64,000 nucleotides of DNA from Anatilimnocola aggregata. GTDB lineage: Bacteria; Planctomycetota; Planctomycetia; Pirellulales; Pirellulaceae. Positions within the stretch are counted from its first letter, which is position 1. Each line of letters begins with the position of its first letter. The stretch covers positions 4,898,001 through 4,962,000 of the forward strand of contig NZ_CP036274.1 of NCBI RefSeq assembly GCF_007747655.1, given 5' to 3'. Below the pieces are notes generated by a model that worked only from the letters and a program-made list of their open reading frames with translations, did not search any database and was not told the DNA's origin. The position numbers were made by a program, and so were the translations under genes. Shown piece by piece: positions 17,038-25,560 of this stretch.

Positions 17038-19668
17038 CTACTGAACGTTGCTGACCTTAGCCCAGAACGGATGCTGGCGGTCGCCGCGCGTGCGCACATC
17101 TTCGAGCAGCACGCTCACATCGGGTTGTATATTCTGGAACCGCTTGCCGCGGATACTGACGAATGGCTTGGCGTTGAAATTGATCATATCGGGCGAAAGC
17201 CAAACGGTGATCTTGGCCGCCGAACTATCGACGGAGATTCCGTTCGTCGGCAAGATCGAAGCCTCGACCTTCGTCGCGATGACGCCGCGGCCTGGTGGCC
17301 ACTGGATCGGCAGCACCATCCCCACGGGAGGCATCCGGTCCATTTCGACGTACCAGAAAAAGTTATCCCACGGCCGCAACGTGTTCGCGGCGAATTTCTT
17401 GGGAAAGAAATTGCGCTGATGCAGATTCATCCATTCGAACAGGTTTTGAATCTCATCGTGAAAGTGCTCGTGTCCACGACCCTGATATTGCACGACCAGG
17501 GAATCGTAACCGACATACTTTAAGTAGCGTTCCCAATCGGGCGAGTTGTTCTGCCACTTGTCGCCGTCCTTCTCACCGCACACAAAGTACATGGGCAGGT
17601 TACGACCATTTTCGGAGTAGCGCGAAATGTACTTGTCGCCCCGCGCGACAATCGGCATCACGCCCGCCCAGAGATCGGGATGAGCCAGCCCGATGTCCCA
17701 GGCAGCATCGGCCCCCATCGAGTGCCCACTGAGAAACACCTGGTCGGTATCGACAGCAAACCGTCGGCTGGCATCGCGCAGAGTATAGAGCACGGCAGCG
17801 TGTTCGCGGGCTGAGTATTCGTATTCGCGTTGGTGTTCGCGTGTCCAAACAGGCGCGATGACGATGTAGCCATGACGCGTGGCCTGACCATATCGCATGG
17901 CTGCTGTGCCCGAATGCGGACCAGCCCACCAATCGACTTGTTGCAGCGGCGTCGTCCCGGCACCATTGAGCGAAATCACGCAAGGATACCGCCGATACGG
18001 ATCGTACTCGGGCGGCAGTTGAACGTAGTAATCAATGATGGGATCTTCCGAGAGCCCAGGTGTTTGTATCTTCAGCAGGCCGGAGATTCCGTTGACGGTA
18101 GCTTGGGCTCCGACGGGTGTGCCATCGCGGTCATCGACTGGCTCTGGCAGCAGAACCTTGTTCACTTGCAGCGCGCCAGGGGGAGCGGGACGGGCCCGCA
18201 GATCGCGATTCAAGAGATCGAGCGGATTGCCCTTGGCACCGGCGGCTGGCGGGATTGCGGCCGGCGCGGGCGCAGCTGGTGCCGGCGCAACGGGAGCAAC
18301 GACTGGAACAGCCGCGGGGGCAGCGGGCTTTTCCGGTTCGGTTTGAATGTCTGTCTTGGGTTTGGGGTAAGTTTCGAGTGGCGGCTTCATGTGAGCCAGG
18401 ATCTTGGCGATGTACTCGGGAGTGCTACCTTCCAAGCTTTGTATTTCGGCTAAGATCACATCGCGATCGGCCTTGCGCCGCGCGAGCAGATAGGCCCGCA
18501 CTTTATCGCGGACCTGCACCAGCGAAAGAGTGACCGCCAGATTATCGATGCCGCTGCCGCTCCCCATCAGCCAACCGCTGATGGCGAGTGACAATTTTTG
18601 CTCGGCCGAAGTCTTGTCGTCGTCGGACAATCGGAGGTAGTCCGCCATGCGCGCGAGCGAATGAATGTTCATTTCAGTCGCAATTTCGTTGCATATTGGC
18701 TGGACACGATCGCGAGTGGCCTGCGCTTTGATTTGTGAGGCATGTTCACTCATCAGCGCTAGGACTCGTTCTCCTTTGGCTTTGACATCGTCGTATTCCG
18801 CGAGCATGTCGCGCGCTTTGAGCTGCGACTCGCCAGCCACGCCTTCAGCCGGATAATTCGTCAGCATGCTGATGGCCAATTGATGCTGCCCCGCATCGCG
18901 CCGCAGCTGAATTTCTTTCAGCAGCATGTTCGCGCCGGTTTGACGCAACGCCTTCACCTGATCCTGCAAGTTGGCCAGGTTCGGAAAGTCGCGAATGATC
19001 GCTTCGAGTTCGGTGCGAGCATCTTGAATGCGTTGAGCTTGCAGATAAAGCTTGACGATGCTCAGCCGCTGTTCGGGGTTCTTGGGATCGATGCGGTGCA
19101 TCAAGATTTCGCTGAGCGTCTCGCGCGGGATCGACGTTGTCGCAACCTGCATCGACCAAACGTACTGATAACTGCCGCGGGTCAGCGCTTCGACCTTGGT
19201 ATAGCGCGGCGTGATCTCGGTGATTCCTTGAATGACGTCGATGTTTCCCTTATTGCCCGCCATGGTGAAGATGCGGCGGCCGTACTTATCGAAGGGGGTG
19301 ACCTTCACAATTGGACCGACCGAGGCGATGCCCGGGCCAGCTGACGCAACGGCTTGCTGCAGTTTGATTCGCTCGAAACTGCTGAGGGGCGAGTCGCCGA
19401 AGGTGAGTACTTGCTTTTGGCCGACGAAGACGCGGCGGAGATCGTCGTCGATGATGACGATCTCTTTCGTTGCCACATCGCCCACCGTGTTGCCCTGCAG
19501 CGGATTGGCTCCGAGATTGCCGAGCTTGTCGACCTTGCCTTCGATACGCAGACCGTTCTTAAGCGTGATGACTTCTGCCAAAACAGATGGTGGCGAAATG
19601 TAGAATGACACCATCAGCAGGACAAGAAGTGTCCGCTGGGAGAGACGACGATCGTGCATTGCAGCCAC
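17038..19668 (-). CDS. Secreted multidomain alpha/beta hydrolase (esterase-like)
   Basis: 876 residues. A signal peptide (about 1-31) is followed by a region beginning VITLKNGLRIEGKVD, a helical repeat-like middle (about 195-430), and an Ala/Pro-rich linker (about 445-478). A C-terminal alpha/beta hydrolase domain (about 540-760) follows. The nucleophile elbow is GHSMG (648-652, Ser650) within DQVFLSGHSMGADAAW. Likely partners are Asp near 701-703 (CGEKDGDKW) and His near 733-735 (GHEHFHDE). The domain resembles PHB-depolymerase/feruloyl-esterase-like proteins; the substrate is unknown. The protein should act in the periplasm or outside. Met4 is an alternative start. No operon partner is present. 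Confidence 0.78.
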   Translation of the reverse strand: MAAMHDRRLSQRTLLVLLMVSFYISPPSVLAEVITLKNGLRIEGKVDKLGNLGANPLQGNTVGDVATKEIVIIDDDLRRVFVGQKQVLTFGDSPLSSFERIKLQQAVASAGPGIASVGPIVKVTPFDKYGRRIFTMAGNKGNIDVIQGITEITPRYTKVEALTRGSYQYVWSMQVATTSIPRETLSEILMHRIDPKNPEQRLSIVKLYLQAQRIQDARTELEAIIRDFPNLANLQDQVKALRQTGANMLLKEIQLRRDAGQHQLAISMLTNYPAEGVAGESQLKARDMLAEYDDVKAKGERVLALMSEHASQIKAQATRDRVQPICNEIATEMNIHSLARMADYLRLSDDDKTSAEQKLSLAISGWLMGSGSGIDNLAVTLSLVQVRDKVRAYLLARRKADRDVILAEIQSLEGSTPEYIAKILAHMKPPLETYPKPKTDIQTEPEKPAAPAAVPVVAPVAPAPAAPAPAAIPPAAGAKGNPLDLLNRDLRARPAPPGALQVNKVLLPEPVDDRDGTPVGAQATVNGISGLLKIQTPGLSEDPIIDYYVQLPPEYDPYRRYPCVISLNGAGTTPLQQVDWWAGPHSGTAAMRYGQATRHGYIVIAPVWTREHQREYEYSAREHAAVLYTLRDASRRFAVDTDQVFLSGHSMGADAAWDIGLAHPDLWAGVMPIVARGDKYISRYSENGRNLPMYFVCGEKDGDKWQNNSPDWERYLKYVGYDSLVVQYQGRGHEHFHDEIQNLFEWMNLHQRNFFPKKFAANTLRPWDNFFWYVEMDRMPPVGMVLPIQWPPGRGVIATKVEASILPTNGISVDSSAAKITVWLSPDMINFNAKPFVSIRGKRFQNIQPDVSVLLEDVRTRGDRQHPFWAKVSNVQ

Positions 19669-19767
19669 TCCTATCGGCTGAGAGACAGCCGGCTAATCGA
19701 CAAGCCCGCACGATTCTATTGTGACCGGTTGGGAAGGCAAGTCAACGTAAGTCGGGAGTTTGCCGGG

Positions 19768-19804
19768 CGGAAACAAATGCAGCCGCGACATTCCGTCACG
19801 GCTG
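19768..19804 (-). terminator. Probable terminator of the DUF4912 gene
   Basis: On the reverse strand CAGCCGTGAC pairs with GTCGCGGCTG (one T-G wobble) around GGAAT and is followed by CATTTGTTT. It starts 34 nt after the stop at 19838. Confidence 0.55.
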
Positions 19805-19837
19805 TAAGGGTTAGTTAAGTCGTCGTGCAAGCACCGA

Positions 19838-21184
19838 CTAGTCGTTCTGTTCGCGAACCATCGGTTCGAGAACCTTCGTGTTGCGCTCTACGGCGATGAC
19901 TACGGTCCGTTGTTCGACGCCATCGGCACTGCTCGAGACAACAGGCAGAACCTGCCGCTTATCGGGCATGCTCAAGCGAATCGTAAAGCTGCCGTCGGGA
20001 CGGAGCTTGACGGGTTCGCCAGCCAGAGTGACGCGAGCATCGGGCTTGGTGGCACCGAAGACGATCATTTCGGCATCGACGTTGAAGCGGAAGTCGCGAT
20101 GCTTGTTGATAACCCGATCGGCACCCACGCCAAACTGATTGCTCGAAGGCGGAGTCATCGGCCGTTGCAGGCGTTCTTCGAATAGTTCCTGCAATTCACC
20201 ACTGGAGCTTTCTTCCGAGTAGCCACCGCTCATCGCGTAGACCTTCTCGTAGTTCTCGGCAATGTCGCTCCAGTTTTCGTCGATCGCGTCGGAAGTGTCC
20301 GGAGGCGGCGTCGAAACCGAGTTGCTACGACAAATCGAAAAGAACTTGCCGTTGGTCGCGATGTAACCGAGATCAGCCCGGTAGCTGTGCGGAGGATTCG
20401 GCACATCGATGTACCAATTCGTCACGCCGCCGTGGACATCAATTTCGCGAACCACACGTTCAGCGGTGCTGGTTGTGGTGCCGCCATCGACCTCCATCAG
20501 ACGCAAGATCGGTCGTGCTCCGTGCCATTGTTCGGCCAGGGCAGCTTCAGCGCGTTTCACGCTGACGCGAGTCACCTGCCACGAAACCTGCAGCCAGTAG
20601 GGGTCGCGAACCATCAGCACCAGGCGATCCTTGTCGGTACCCTTCTTGGCGATGGTGCCGGCCTTGGTGTAGGCCGTCGACAAATCCTTTAACCGTTCAC
20701 GGAAGGCTTGCTGCTCGTGAATTCTCTGGCTGATTTTTTCTTCGCGCTTGGTGGCAACTGGCTTGGCCTTGCTATGGGGCTTATGCACACCATTGGAATG
20801 CGCGGCGTGGGCCTTGCCGTTGGTGGGGCGCGGTGGAGCCTTAGGAGCTGGCGATTTTGGTCCAGGTGACTTCCGATTGGCCGAAACACCTTGAGGTTTA
20901 GCGACGATCGACTTCGGAGCGGGCTTTGCCGGCATTGACTTGGCGGCCACAGCTTTGCCAGAAACCGCTTTGGCTGCAACCGGTTTGGCAGCAACCGGTT
21001 TCGCAGCGCTGACTTTGGCGGCAATGGCCTTGGGGGGTGCCTTCTTCGGCTTCGATTTGCGCAGGAGGGCCTTCACCAGGTCGTCCTTTCGCATCGACTG
21101 ACCAACGGTTACACCGTTCTTCTTGGCGAGGCGCGTAAGATCTTTTAGCGATTGGCTTTTCAGCGACGAAGCAGTGGTAATCAA
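19838..21184 (-). CDS. DUF4912 protein with N-terminal Rho-N/SAP-like domain
   Basis: 448 residues if started at TTG 21184. That start is preceded by a perfect GGAGG with an 8-nt spacer (21193-21197); the upstream in-frame ATG at 21199 would overlap the ribosome site. Domain order: a Rho-N/SAP-like helix bundle (SLKSQSLKDLTRLAKKNGVT, MRKDDLVKALLRKSK), an Ala/Lys/Pro low-complexity linker of about 100 residues with repeated AAKPVAAKP units, the DUF4912 domain (RDPYWLQVSWQVTRVS, NWYIDVPNPPHSYRADLGYI), and a C-terminal segment with KPDARVTLAGEPVKLRPDG. The helix bundle and basic linker suggest nucleic-acid binding. Function is unknown. A terminator follows. Confidence 0.8.
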   Translation of the reverse strand: MITTASSLKSQSLKDLTRLAKKNGVTVGQSMRKDDLVKALLRKSKPKKAPPKAIAAKVSAAKPVAAKPVAAKAVSGKAVAAKSMPAKPAPKSIVAKPQGVSANRKSPGPKSPAPKAPPRPTNGKAHAAHSNGVHKPHSKAKPVATKREEKISQRIHEQQAFRERLKDLSTAYTKAGTIAKKGTDKDRLVLMVRDPYWLQVSWQVTRVSVKRAEAALAEQWHGARPILRLMEVDGGTTTSTAERVVREIDVHGGVTNWYIDVPNPPHSYRADLGYIATNGKFFSICRSNSVSTPPPDTSDAIDENWSDIAENYEKVYAMSGGYSEESSSGELQELFEERLQRPMTPPSSNQFGVGADRVINKHRDFRFNVDAEMIVFGATKPDARVTLAGEPVKLRPDGSFTIRLSMPDKRQVLPVVSSSADGVEQRTVVIAVERNTKVLEPMVREQND

Positions 21185-21199
21185 GACGCTAACCTCCAT

Positions 21200-21928
21200 C
21201 CTTTGCCCCAACGCGTGCCACTGAGTGGTTACAAGCGTCGGGTTCTGGTGTTCAGCGCCATCCATGACCGGTCAAAACCAAGCCGACCAACGACGGAACT
21301 TCAATCCCGCCAAGCTTTAACGTCATTGGTCGTCAGACTGCCCATCTCCTTGACGGCAGCTAGCAATACAAATCGATTCGGTGGAATTCCGTAGACCTTG
21401 TCAAGAGCCTAACGGACTGCACCCGGTGCTCAGCACCGATTGTCAGAGTCCCATCGAACCTGCTCTCTTCAATGTAATTGAACTCCCCCCAGACTGCAAT
21501 CTCCCCGAACTCGGTTGTAAGCGTTTGTGGCGGATAATCTTCCCTCGTGTCACGGTGTCGTACCTACAGGACGCATTATCGGAATTTAAGGGCGCTGCTA
21601 TCACAACAGATCACCACTTGTTGATGACTTGCTGATTTGAGCCGGGAGTTCACTTCTTTTGGTCAAATCGCGAACCTTCTGAATGTTCACAAGTCTTTAC
21701 TATTAAGATGGTTGCAGTCCTGAGGTCGGACTTTGTGAAAAATTACACGAATTACCCCTCCTGGTCGGTTGACCATTGCTACCACCGTCGTTACATTTAG
21801 CCTCTTTCCCCAGCCGCTTAAGGAATTGTCATTCCACGGCACGTCCCGTTGGTTCCAGTTTCAGTCGAGCCTGACGATCGCCTACCAATTATCGCGCCCC
21901 TTCCCGCTCTTCTCCCAAGCGGTGTCTT
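21200..21928. other. Long intergenic region upstream of the ATP synthase operon
   Basis: About 730 bp, visibly AT-richer than its neighbours, between the divergent DUF4912 gene and the atp operon. No frame in it resembles a protein (an 84-codon frame at 21381-21635 has no family features). It must contain the atp promoter; stretches such as TTCACA and TATTAAGAT near 21690-21710 are suggestive but not spaced convincingly. Confidence 0.5.
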
Positions 21929-22186
21929 GTGCGTCCCTCTGATGCCCAAAACTCCTACGGCGAGCTGATGCATCTGGCTGTTTCGGCCAGTTCCATCGCG
22001 GTGGGGATGGTGGTTCCCGGATTGATTGGTTGGTACATCGATGGCCGGCTCGGAACGCAGTTTTGCGTTCTGGTTGGAATTGGGCTGGGGGTAGTCGTTG
22101 GCACCATTCAGTTGCTCGCTTTGGCTAAACGTGGGTCAAAGAAACGAGCTCCTGACGAGGATCCTGATCGTGACGCAGGCACGTGA
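21929..22186 (+). CDS. AtpZ/AtpI-family ATP synthase accessory membrane protein
   Basis: 85 residues from GTG 21929. Two transmembrane hairpin helices (about 14-36 and 45-67) carry GMVVPGLIGWYIDGRLGT, the Gly/Pro pattern and short basic C terminus typical of the small protein that opens many atp operons. The family has been implicated in c-ring assembly or Mg2+/Ca2+ transport linked to the synthase. It is first in the atp operon, and its 3' end overlaps the start of the next gene. Confidence 0.8.
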   Translation: MRPSDAQNSYGELMHLAVSASSIAVGMVVPGLIGWYIDGRLGTQFCVLVGIGLGVVVGTIQLLALAKRGSKKRAPDEDPDRDAGT

Positions 22187-22664
22187 AGCTGCTGCTCAGC
22201 CGGTCTCGCTCTTACGAGGTTGGGTCAGCGCGTGCGCGATCTTCAGTGGCTTCGTGATCTTGGCTCTGGCCGGTTCGCTCTTTATTGCCTGGCTGCTGGG
22301 CGGTAATCGCTTCTTTTCAGGGGCAGCTGTTGGCTGGGCGCTCTGTTGGGGCGCAGCGTTTTTCTCTTTGATCTTGGTCCTGCTGGGCAAGCAACTGGGC
22401 CAAGGCCTGGGGGCTGTGCTCTTCGCCATGATGTTCCGCATGATTCTGCCACTGGCAGCTGCCATGTACCTTGTTAATCAATCACCCTTTTGGGTTGATG
22501 CATTCTTGTTGCCGTTTCTGCTGGGTAACTACTTTCTCGCTTTGTTTGCCGAAACTGGCCTGGCAGTTCACCTACTGGGCGGCACTTCGCCCTTGGTGAA
22601 GAAGCCGCTGGCACCTGCGGGCGATGCCACAGCGAGCGAGTTGGCGGGCAAGCTTACTCCCTAG
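22170..22664 (+). CDS. Integral membrane protein, ATP synthase subunit I-like
   Basis: 164 residues from GTG 22170, which overlaps the previous gene by 17 bp and has GAGG about 10 bases upstream. A longer ATG start at 22098 would lie mostly inside the upstream gene. Four hydrophobic segments are visible (about 21-45, 49-70, 80-100, 105-128). Size, topology and position just before atpB match the AtpI/AtpR-like second protein of some atp operons. The sequence itself is poorly conserved, so the call depends on context. Confidence 0.68.
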   Translation: MTQAREAAAQPVSLLRGWVSACAIFSGFVILALAGSLFIAWLLGGNRFFSGAAVGWALCWGAAFFSLILVLLGKQLGQGLGAVLFAMMFRMILPLAAAMYLVNQSPFWVDAFLLPFLLGNYFLALFAETGLAVHLLGGTSPLVKKPLAPAGDATASELAGKLTP

Positions 22665-22702
22665 CGAAATTCAAGTTAACGCTACGGCGTTCAAAAAAAC
22701 CT

Positions 22703-24307
22703 ATGGCTGATCCCATTCTGCATATCAAAGACGCGTACTTCTTCGAAGTTCCGAAGGTCTTGTGGCCACGGACTTTCAAGTCGGCCGCTGACGTGGCGGA
22801 ATTGAGCCCGGTGTGGGTTGAACTCGATGGCCAATTTCAAGACTTCGAATTCCATAAACAGTACCATGAACTGACGCACAACTTGGGCGTCGTCCTGCCG
22901 CCCGAAGAAACGGCCCATCACGATTGGCACGAATGGGCACACGGCGACGCTGCCCATCACGGCAAGCCCTTCGATGAATTCCTCAAGGCCAAGTACGACG
23001 CAAAAGTTGCGGAGTTCAATACGTGGAAGGCCAAGCAAGTTGCTCTGGCCAAGCGGCAGCCAGCGAGTACGCGATCGGAAGCCGTGCGCGATGCTAATAA
23101 GTACACGTTTGAACAGTTTTTGAAGTCGGGCGATAACGTCCCCGGCGATTACCATGCCTACATGCTGAAGTATGGGACCGATCCGGCTTTTCCTGCAGCG
23201 TGGGAAAAAGCGAAGGCGGCCATCGCGACGCAGGGCGTGAAAGACTTCGTCAAGTCGGAAGAGAAAGAGTTTCAGTGGAGCCCCGAGAAGCTCGCTGGGT
23301 ACAGTAACAATCTCTCCGGCAAAATCTTGATTCCACAGCCCTTCGGTCGGTTGCGCAATCTGCACGAGCGCGAATCGGGCGTGACCATTTCGAAGTACAT
23401 GCTGATCGAATTGGCCGTCGGTTTGATTCTGGCCATTCTGTTCAGCTGGCTCGCTCGCCGCGTGATTAAAGGCGGCGCACCCAAGGGGCGAATTTGGAAT
23501 CTGCTGGAAACGTTCGTGGTCTTTATTCGCAAAGAAATCGCTGAACCGGCCATCGGCGGCGGTCACCACGACGAACATCATGATGAGGGCCATGCGCATG
23601 GCGACCATGCCGAAGTAAAGCACGGCCACAAGGTCGACGCGGCCGGCAATGCTGTCGCTCTTTCGCATGATGACCACGCTCATGGTGCCTATCCCCATGC
23701 CGGGCCAGGCCATTCGACGAAACCGGGTCACCACGAACATCACGTCAGTCCGGCCACTCGTTTTACACCGCTCCTCTGCACAATTTTCTTCTTTGTGTTG
23801 GGTTGCAACCTGGCGGGCATGCTCCCCTGGGTCGGCGCGCCAACAAGTGCTTGGGGTGTGACGTTCGCCCTGGCTTTAATCACCTTTGCCACCGTCGTAA
23901 TTGCTGGCATGGGCGAATTCGGATTCATTGGCTTCTTTGCCAATCAAGTGCCGACCATGGACATGCCCTGGTACATGGCAATTGTCATGAAGCCCGCCAT
24001 TTTCCTGATTGAAATTCTCGGTCTGGTCATCAAGCACGCTGTGCTTTCCGTACGTTTGCTCGCCAACATGGTGGCCGGTCACTTGGTGCTGCTTGCCATC
24101 ATGGGTGTGGCTTTTGGTGCCCAAGCTGCCATGACCTTCACCGCGCCCGATGGCACGGTGGGCGTGATGTGGTGGGTGGCCGCCTCGGCAGCTGTCGTTG
24201 GGTGTGCCTTGCTCAGCATGCTCGAATTGTTTGTGGCCTTTTTGCAGGCTTATGTGTTTACGTTGCTCTCGGCGCTCTTCATTGGTGCCGCGATCCACAA
24301 GCATTAA
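22703..24307 (+). CDS. atpB: ATP synthase Fo subunit a, greatly enlarged
   Basis: 534 residues, about twice the usual 240-290. The conserved core is intact: TM1 about 230-252, amphipathic KGRIWNLLETFVVFIRKEI, TM2 353-376, and the essential Arg451 in VLSVRLLANMVAGH, which faces the c-ring. Two insertions explain the length. One of about 200 residues lies between the conserved DPILHIKDAYFF and TM1 and includes HHDWHEWAHGDAAHH (72-86). The second is a His/Asp/Gly-rich loop (288-347) between TM1 and TM2. By the known topology of subunit a, the first faces the periplasm and the second the cytoplasm. Codon use matches the neighbours, so this is not a fused foreign gene. Confidence 0.95.
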   Translation: MADPILHIKDAYFFEVPKVLWPRTFKSAADVAELSPVWVELDGQFQDFEFHKQYHELTHNLGVVLPPEETAHHDWHEWAHGDAAHHGKPFDEFLKAKYDAKVAEFNTWKAKQVALAKRQPASTRSEAVRDANKYTFEQFLKSGDNVPGDYHAYMLKYGTDPAFPAAWEKAKAAIATQGVKDFVKSEEKEFQWSPEKLAGYSNNLSGKILIPQPFGRLRNLHERESGVTISKYMLIELAVGLILAILFSWLARRVIKGGAPKGRIWNLLETFVVFIRKEIAEPAIGGGHHDEHHDEGHAHGDHAEVKHGHKVDAAGNAVALSHDDHAHGAYPHAGPGHSTKPGHHEHHVSPATRFTPLLCTIFFFVLGCNLAGMLPWVGAPTSAWGVTFALALITFATVVIAGMGEFGFIGFFANQVPTMDMPWYMAIVMKPAIFLIEILGLVIKHAVLSVRLLANMVAGHLVLLAIMGVAFGAQAAMTFTAPDGTVGVMWWVAASAAVVGCALLSMLELFVAFLQAYVFTLLSALFIGAAIHKH

Positions 24308-24368
24308 AGCTGATTTTGATTTCCCTTTCCTGGTAACGCATATTCGTTTCTGTTCAAGGAGTTTTGTT

Positions 24369-24677
24369 GTGAAGAAGACCGCTCTGCTGACCGCTCTGTT
24401 TTTCGCTCTCGTTCTTTGTGCGACGCCTGGCTTCGCTCAAGAAGCTAAAGAACTTGTCGAAAAGGCCCCGCTGATCCGTTTTGACCGCTACTTTGGTGCT
24501 GCCATCACCACTGTGGGTGCAGCCATGGGCATCGGCAAGTTGGCCAGCTCGGCTCTCGAAAGCATGGCCCGTCAGCCTGAAGTCGCCGGCAGCATTCAAA
24601 CCGCGATGATTATCGCCGCGGCTCTGATCGAAGGTTTCACCTTCTTCGCACTGGTCGTTTGCTTCCTCGGTACCTAA
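24369..24677 (+). CDS. atpE: ATP synthase Fo subunit c with N-terminal signal-like segment
   Basis: 102 residues from GTG 24369, which has AAGGAG eight bases upstream. A longer ATG-started frame from 24198 would run inside atpB. The first 23 residues (MKKTALLTALFFALVLCATPGFAQ, quoted in part: LTALFFALVLCATPGFAQ) look like a cleavable signal peptide. The hairpin follows: VGAAMGIGKLASSALESMARQPE (helix 1 and polar loop, in part) and AMIIAAALIEGFTFFALV with proton-binding Glu88. The residue after Glu is Gly and helix 1 has Ile where sodium-type rings have Gln, so it should be proton-coupled. Confidence 0.95.
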   Translation: MKKTALLTALFFALVLCATPGFAQEAKELVEKAPLIRFDRYFGAAITTVGAAMGIGKLASSALESMARQPEVAGSIQTAMIIAAALIEGFTFFALVVCFLGT

Positions 24678-24742
24678 GTATCGGCGGCAGTTAGCGTCGC
24701 TGCTTTGTCTGCGCTCTTTGTGGGCCCCAGGATTGGTTAGCC

Positions 24743-25498
24743 ATGTTGCGAAAGCTTTGTTTGTCGGTAGTCGCTTTGTTCGCCGTCGTGGCCGTTGTGG
24801 GTGGCACGCTGCAAGCTCAGGAATCGAAAGAACCTGAAGCCAAGTCAGCTGCTCCCGCTGAGGCTGGGAAGGTCGAAGCGAAGAGTGAGGAATCGCCAGC
24901 CGAGAAGAAGGCTGACGACCACGGCCACTCACATGCTGCTGGCGGCGATCATGCGCACCACGATGAGTTCGACAATACGCATGCCAATGCTTCGGCCGGC
25001 TTGAAAGCCCCGCAGGAAATGCGGTTCGATCTGGCAATTGCTACGTTCGTCATCTTCATCCTGTTGCTGGTGTTGCTTGCCAAGTTTGCCTGGGGACCGA
25101 TCATTTCGGGCCTCGACAGCCGCGAGAGCCACATCGCCAGCATGATCGATCAGGCGCGGCTAGCTCAGGAGCAGGCAGAAGCTCAGCTTCGTTCGTACGA
25201 AGCGAAGTTGGCCGCTGCCACTGAGGAAGCTCGGCAGATTGTGGGACAGGCTCGCACCGATGCCGAAGCAGCTAAGGATCGGATCCTGGCAGAAGCCAAA
25301 GATGCGGCCACCAAGGAACGCGAACGCGCCATCGACGACATCACCATTGCCAAGAATGCAGCCCTGCAGCAAATTGCCGAGAAGAGCGTGAACACGGCCA
25401 TTTCACTCGCCAGCAGCATCGTGCGGCGCGAGCTGAAGCCCGAAGATCACGACCAACTCGTCACCGACGCTTTGGGCAAGTTTTCCAAGTTGAACTAG
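24743..25498 (+). CDS. atpF: ATP synthase Fo subunit b with signal peptide and His-rich N-terminal extension
   Basis: 251 residues; usual b subunits are about 160-170. Residues 1-25 form a signal peptide ending LQAQ. An Ala/Glu/Lys-rich stretch follows, then DDHGHSHAAGGDHAHH (58-73). The membrane helix is at about 95-115, and the long right-handed coiled-coil stator runs to 251 (AQEQAEAQLRSYEAKLAAAT). By known topology everything before the helix is periplasmic, so the extension and its histidines face the same side as the N-terminal insertion of subunit a. Only one b gene is present, so the stalk is probably a b2 homodimer. Confidence 0.94.
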   Translation: MLRKLCLSVVALFAVVAVVGGTLQAQESKEPEAKSAAPAEAGKVEAKSEESPAEKKADDHGHSHAAGGDHAHHDEFDNTHANASAGLKAPQEMRFDLAIATFVIFILLLVLLAKFAWGPIISGLDSRESHIASMIDQARLAQEQAEAQLRSYEAKLAAATEEARQIVGQARTDAEAAKDRILAEAKDAATKERERAIDDITIAKNAALQQIAEKSVNTAISLASSIVRRELKPEDHDQLVTDALGKFSKLN

Positions 25499-25560
25499 TT
25501 CGCTCCGTCTCCGACACGATTCGTCTCGTTTGACTTCACTGCAGCAAGGCACCACCTCCG

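Noticed and set aside
20770-21060. Tandem-repeat or CRISPR-like array in the DUF4912 gene
   Set aside because: The repeats are irregular and in frame, encoding an Ala/Lys/Pro linker.
21381-21635. 84-codon frame upstream of the atp operon
   Set aside because: No ribosome site, no hydrophobic pattern or family likeness; region looks like regulatory DNA.
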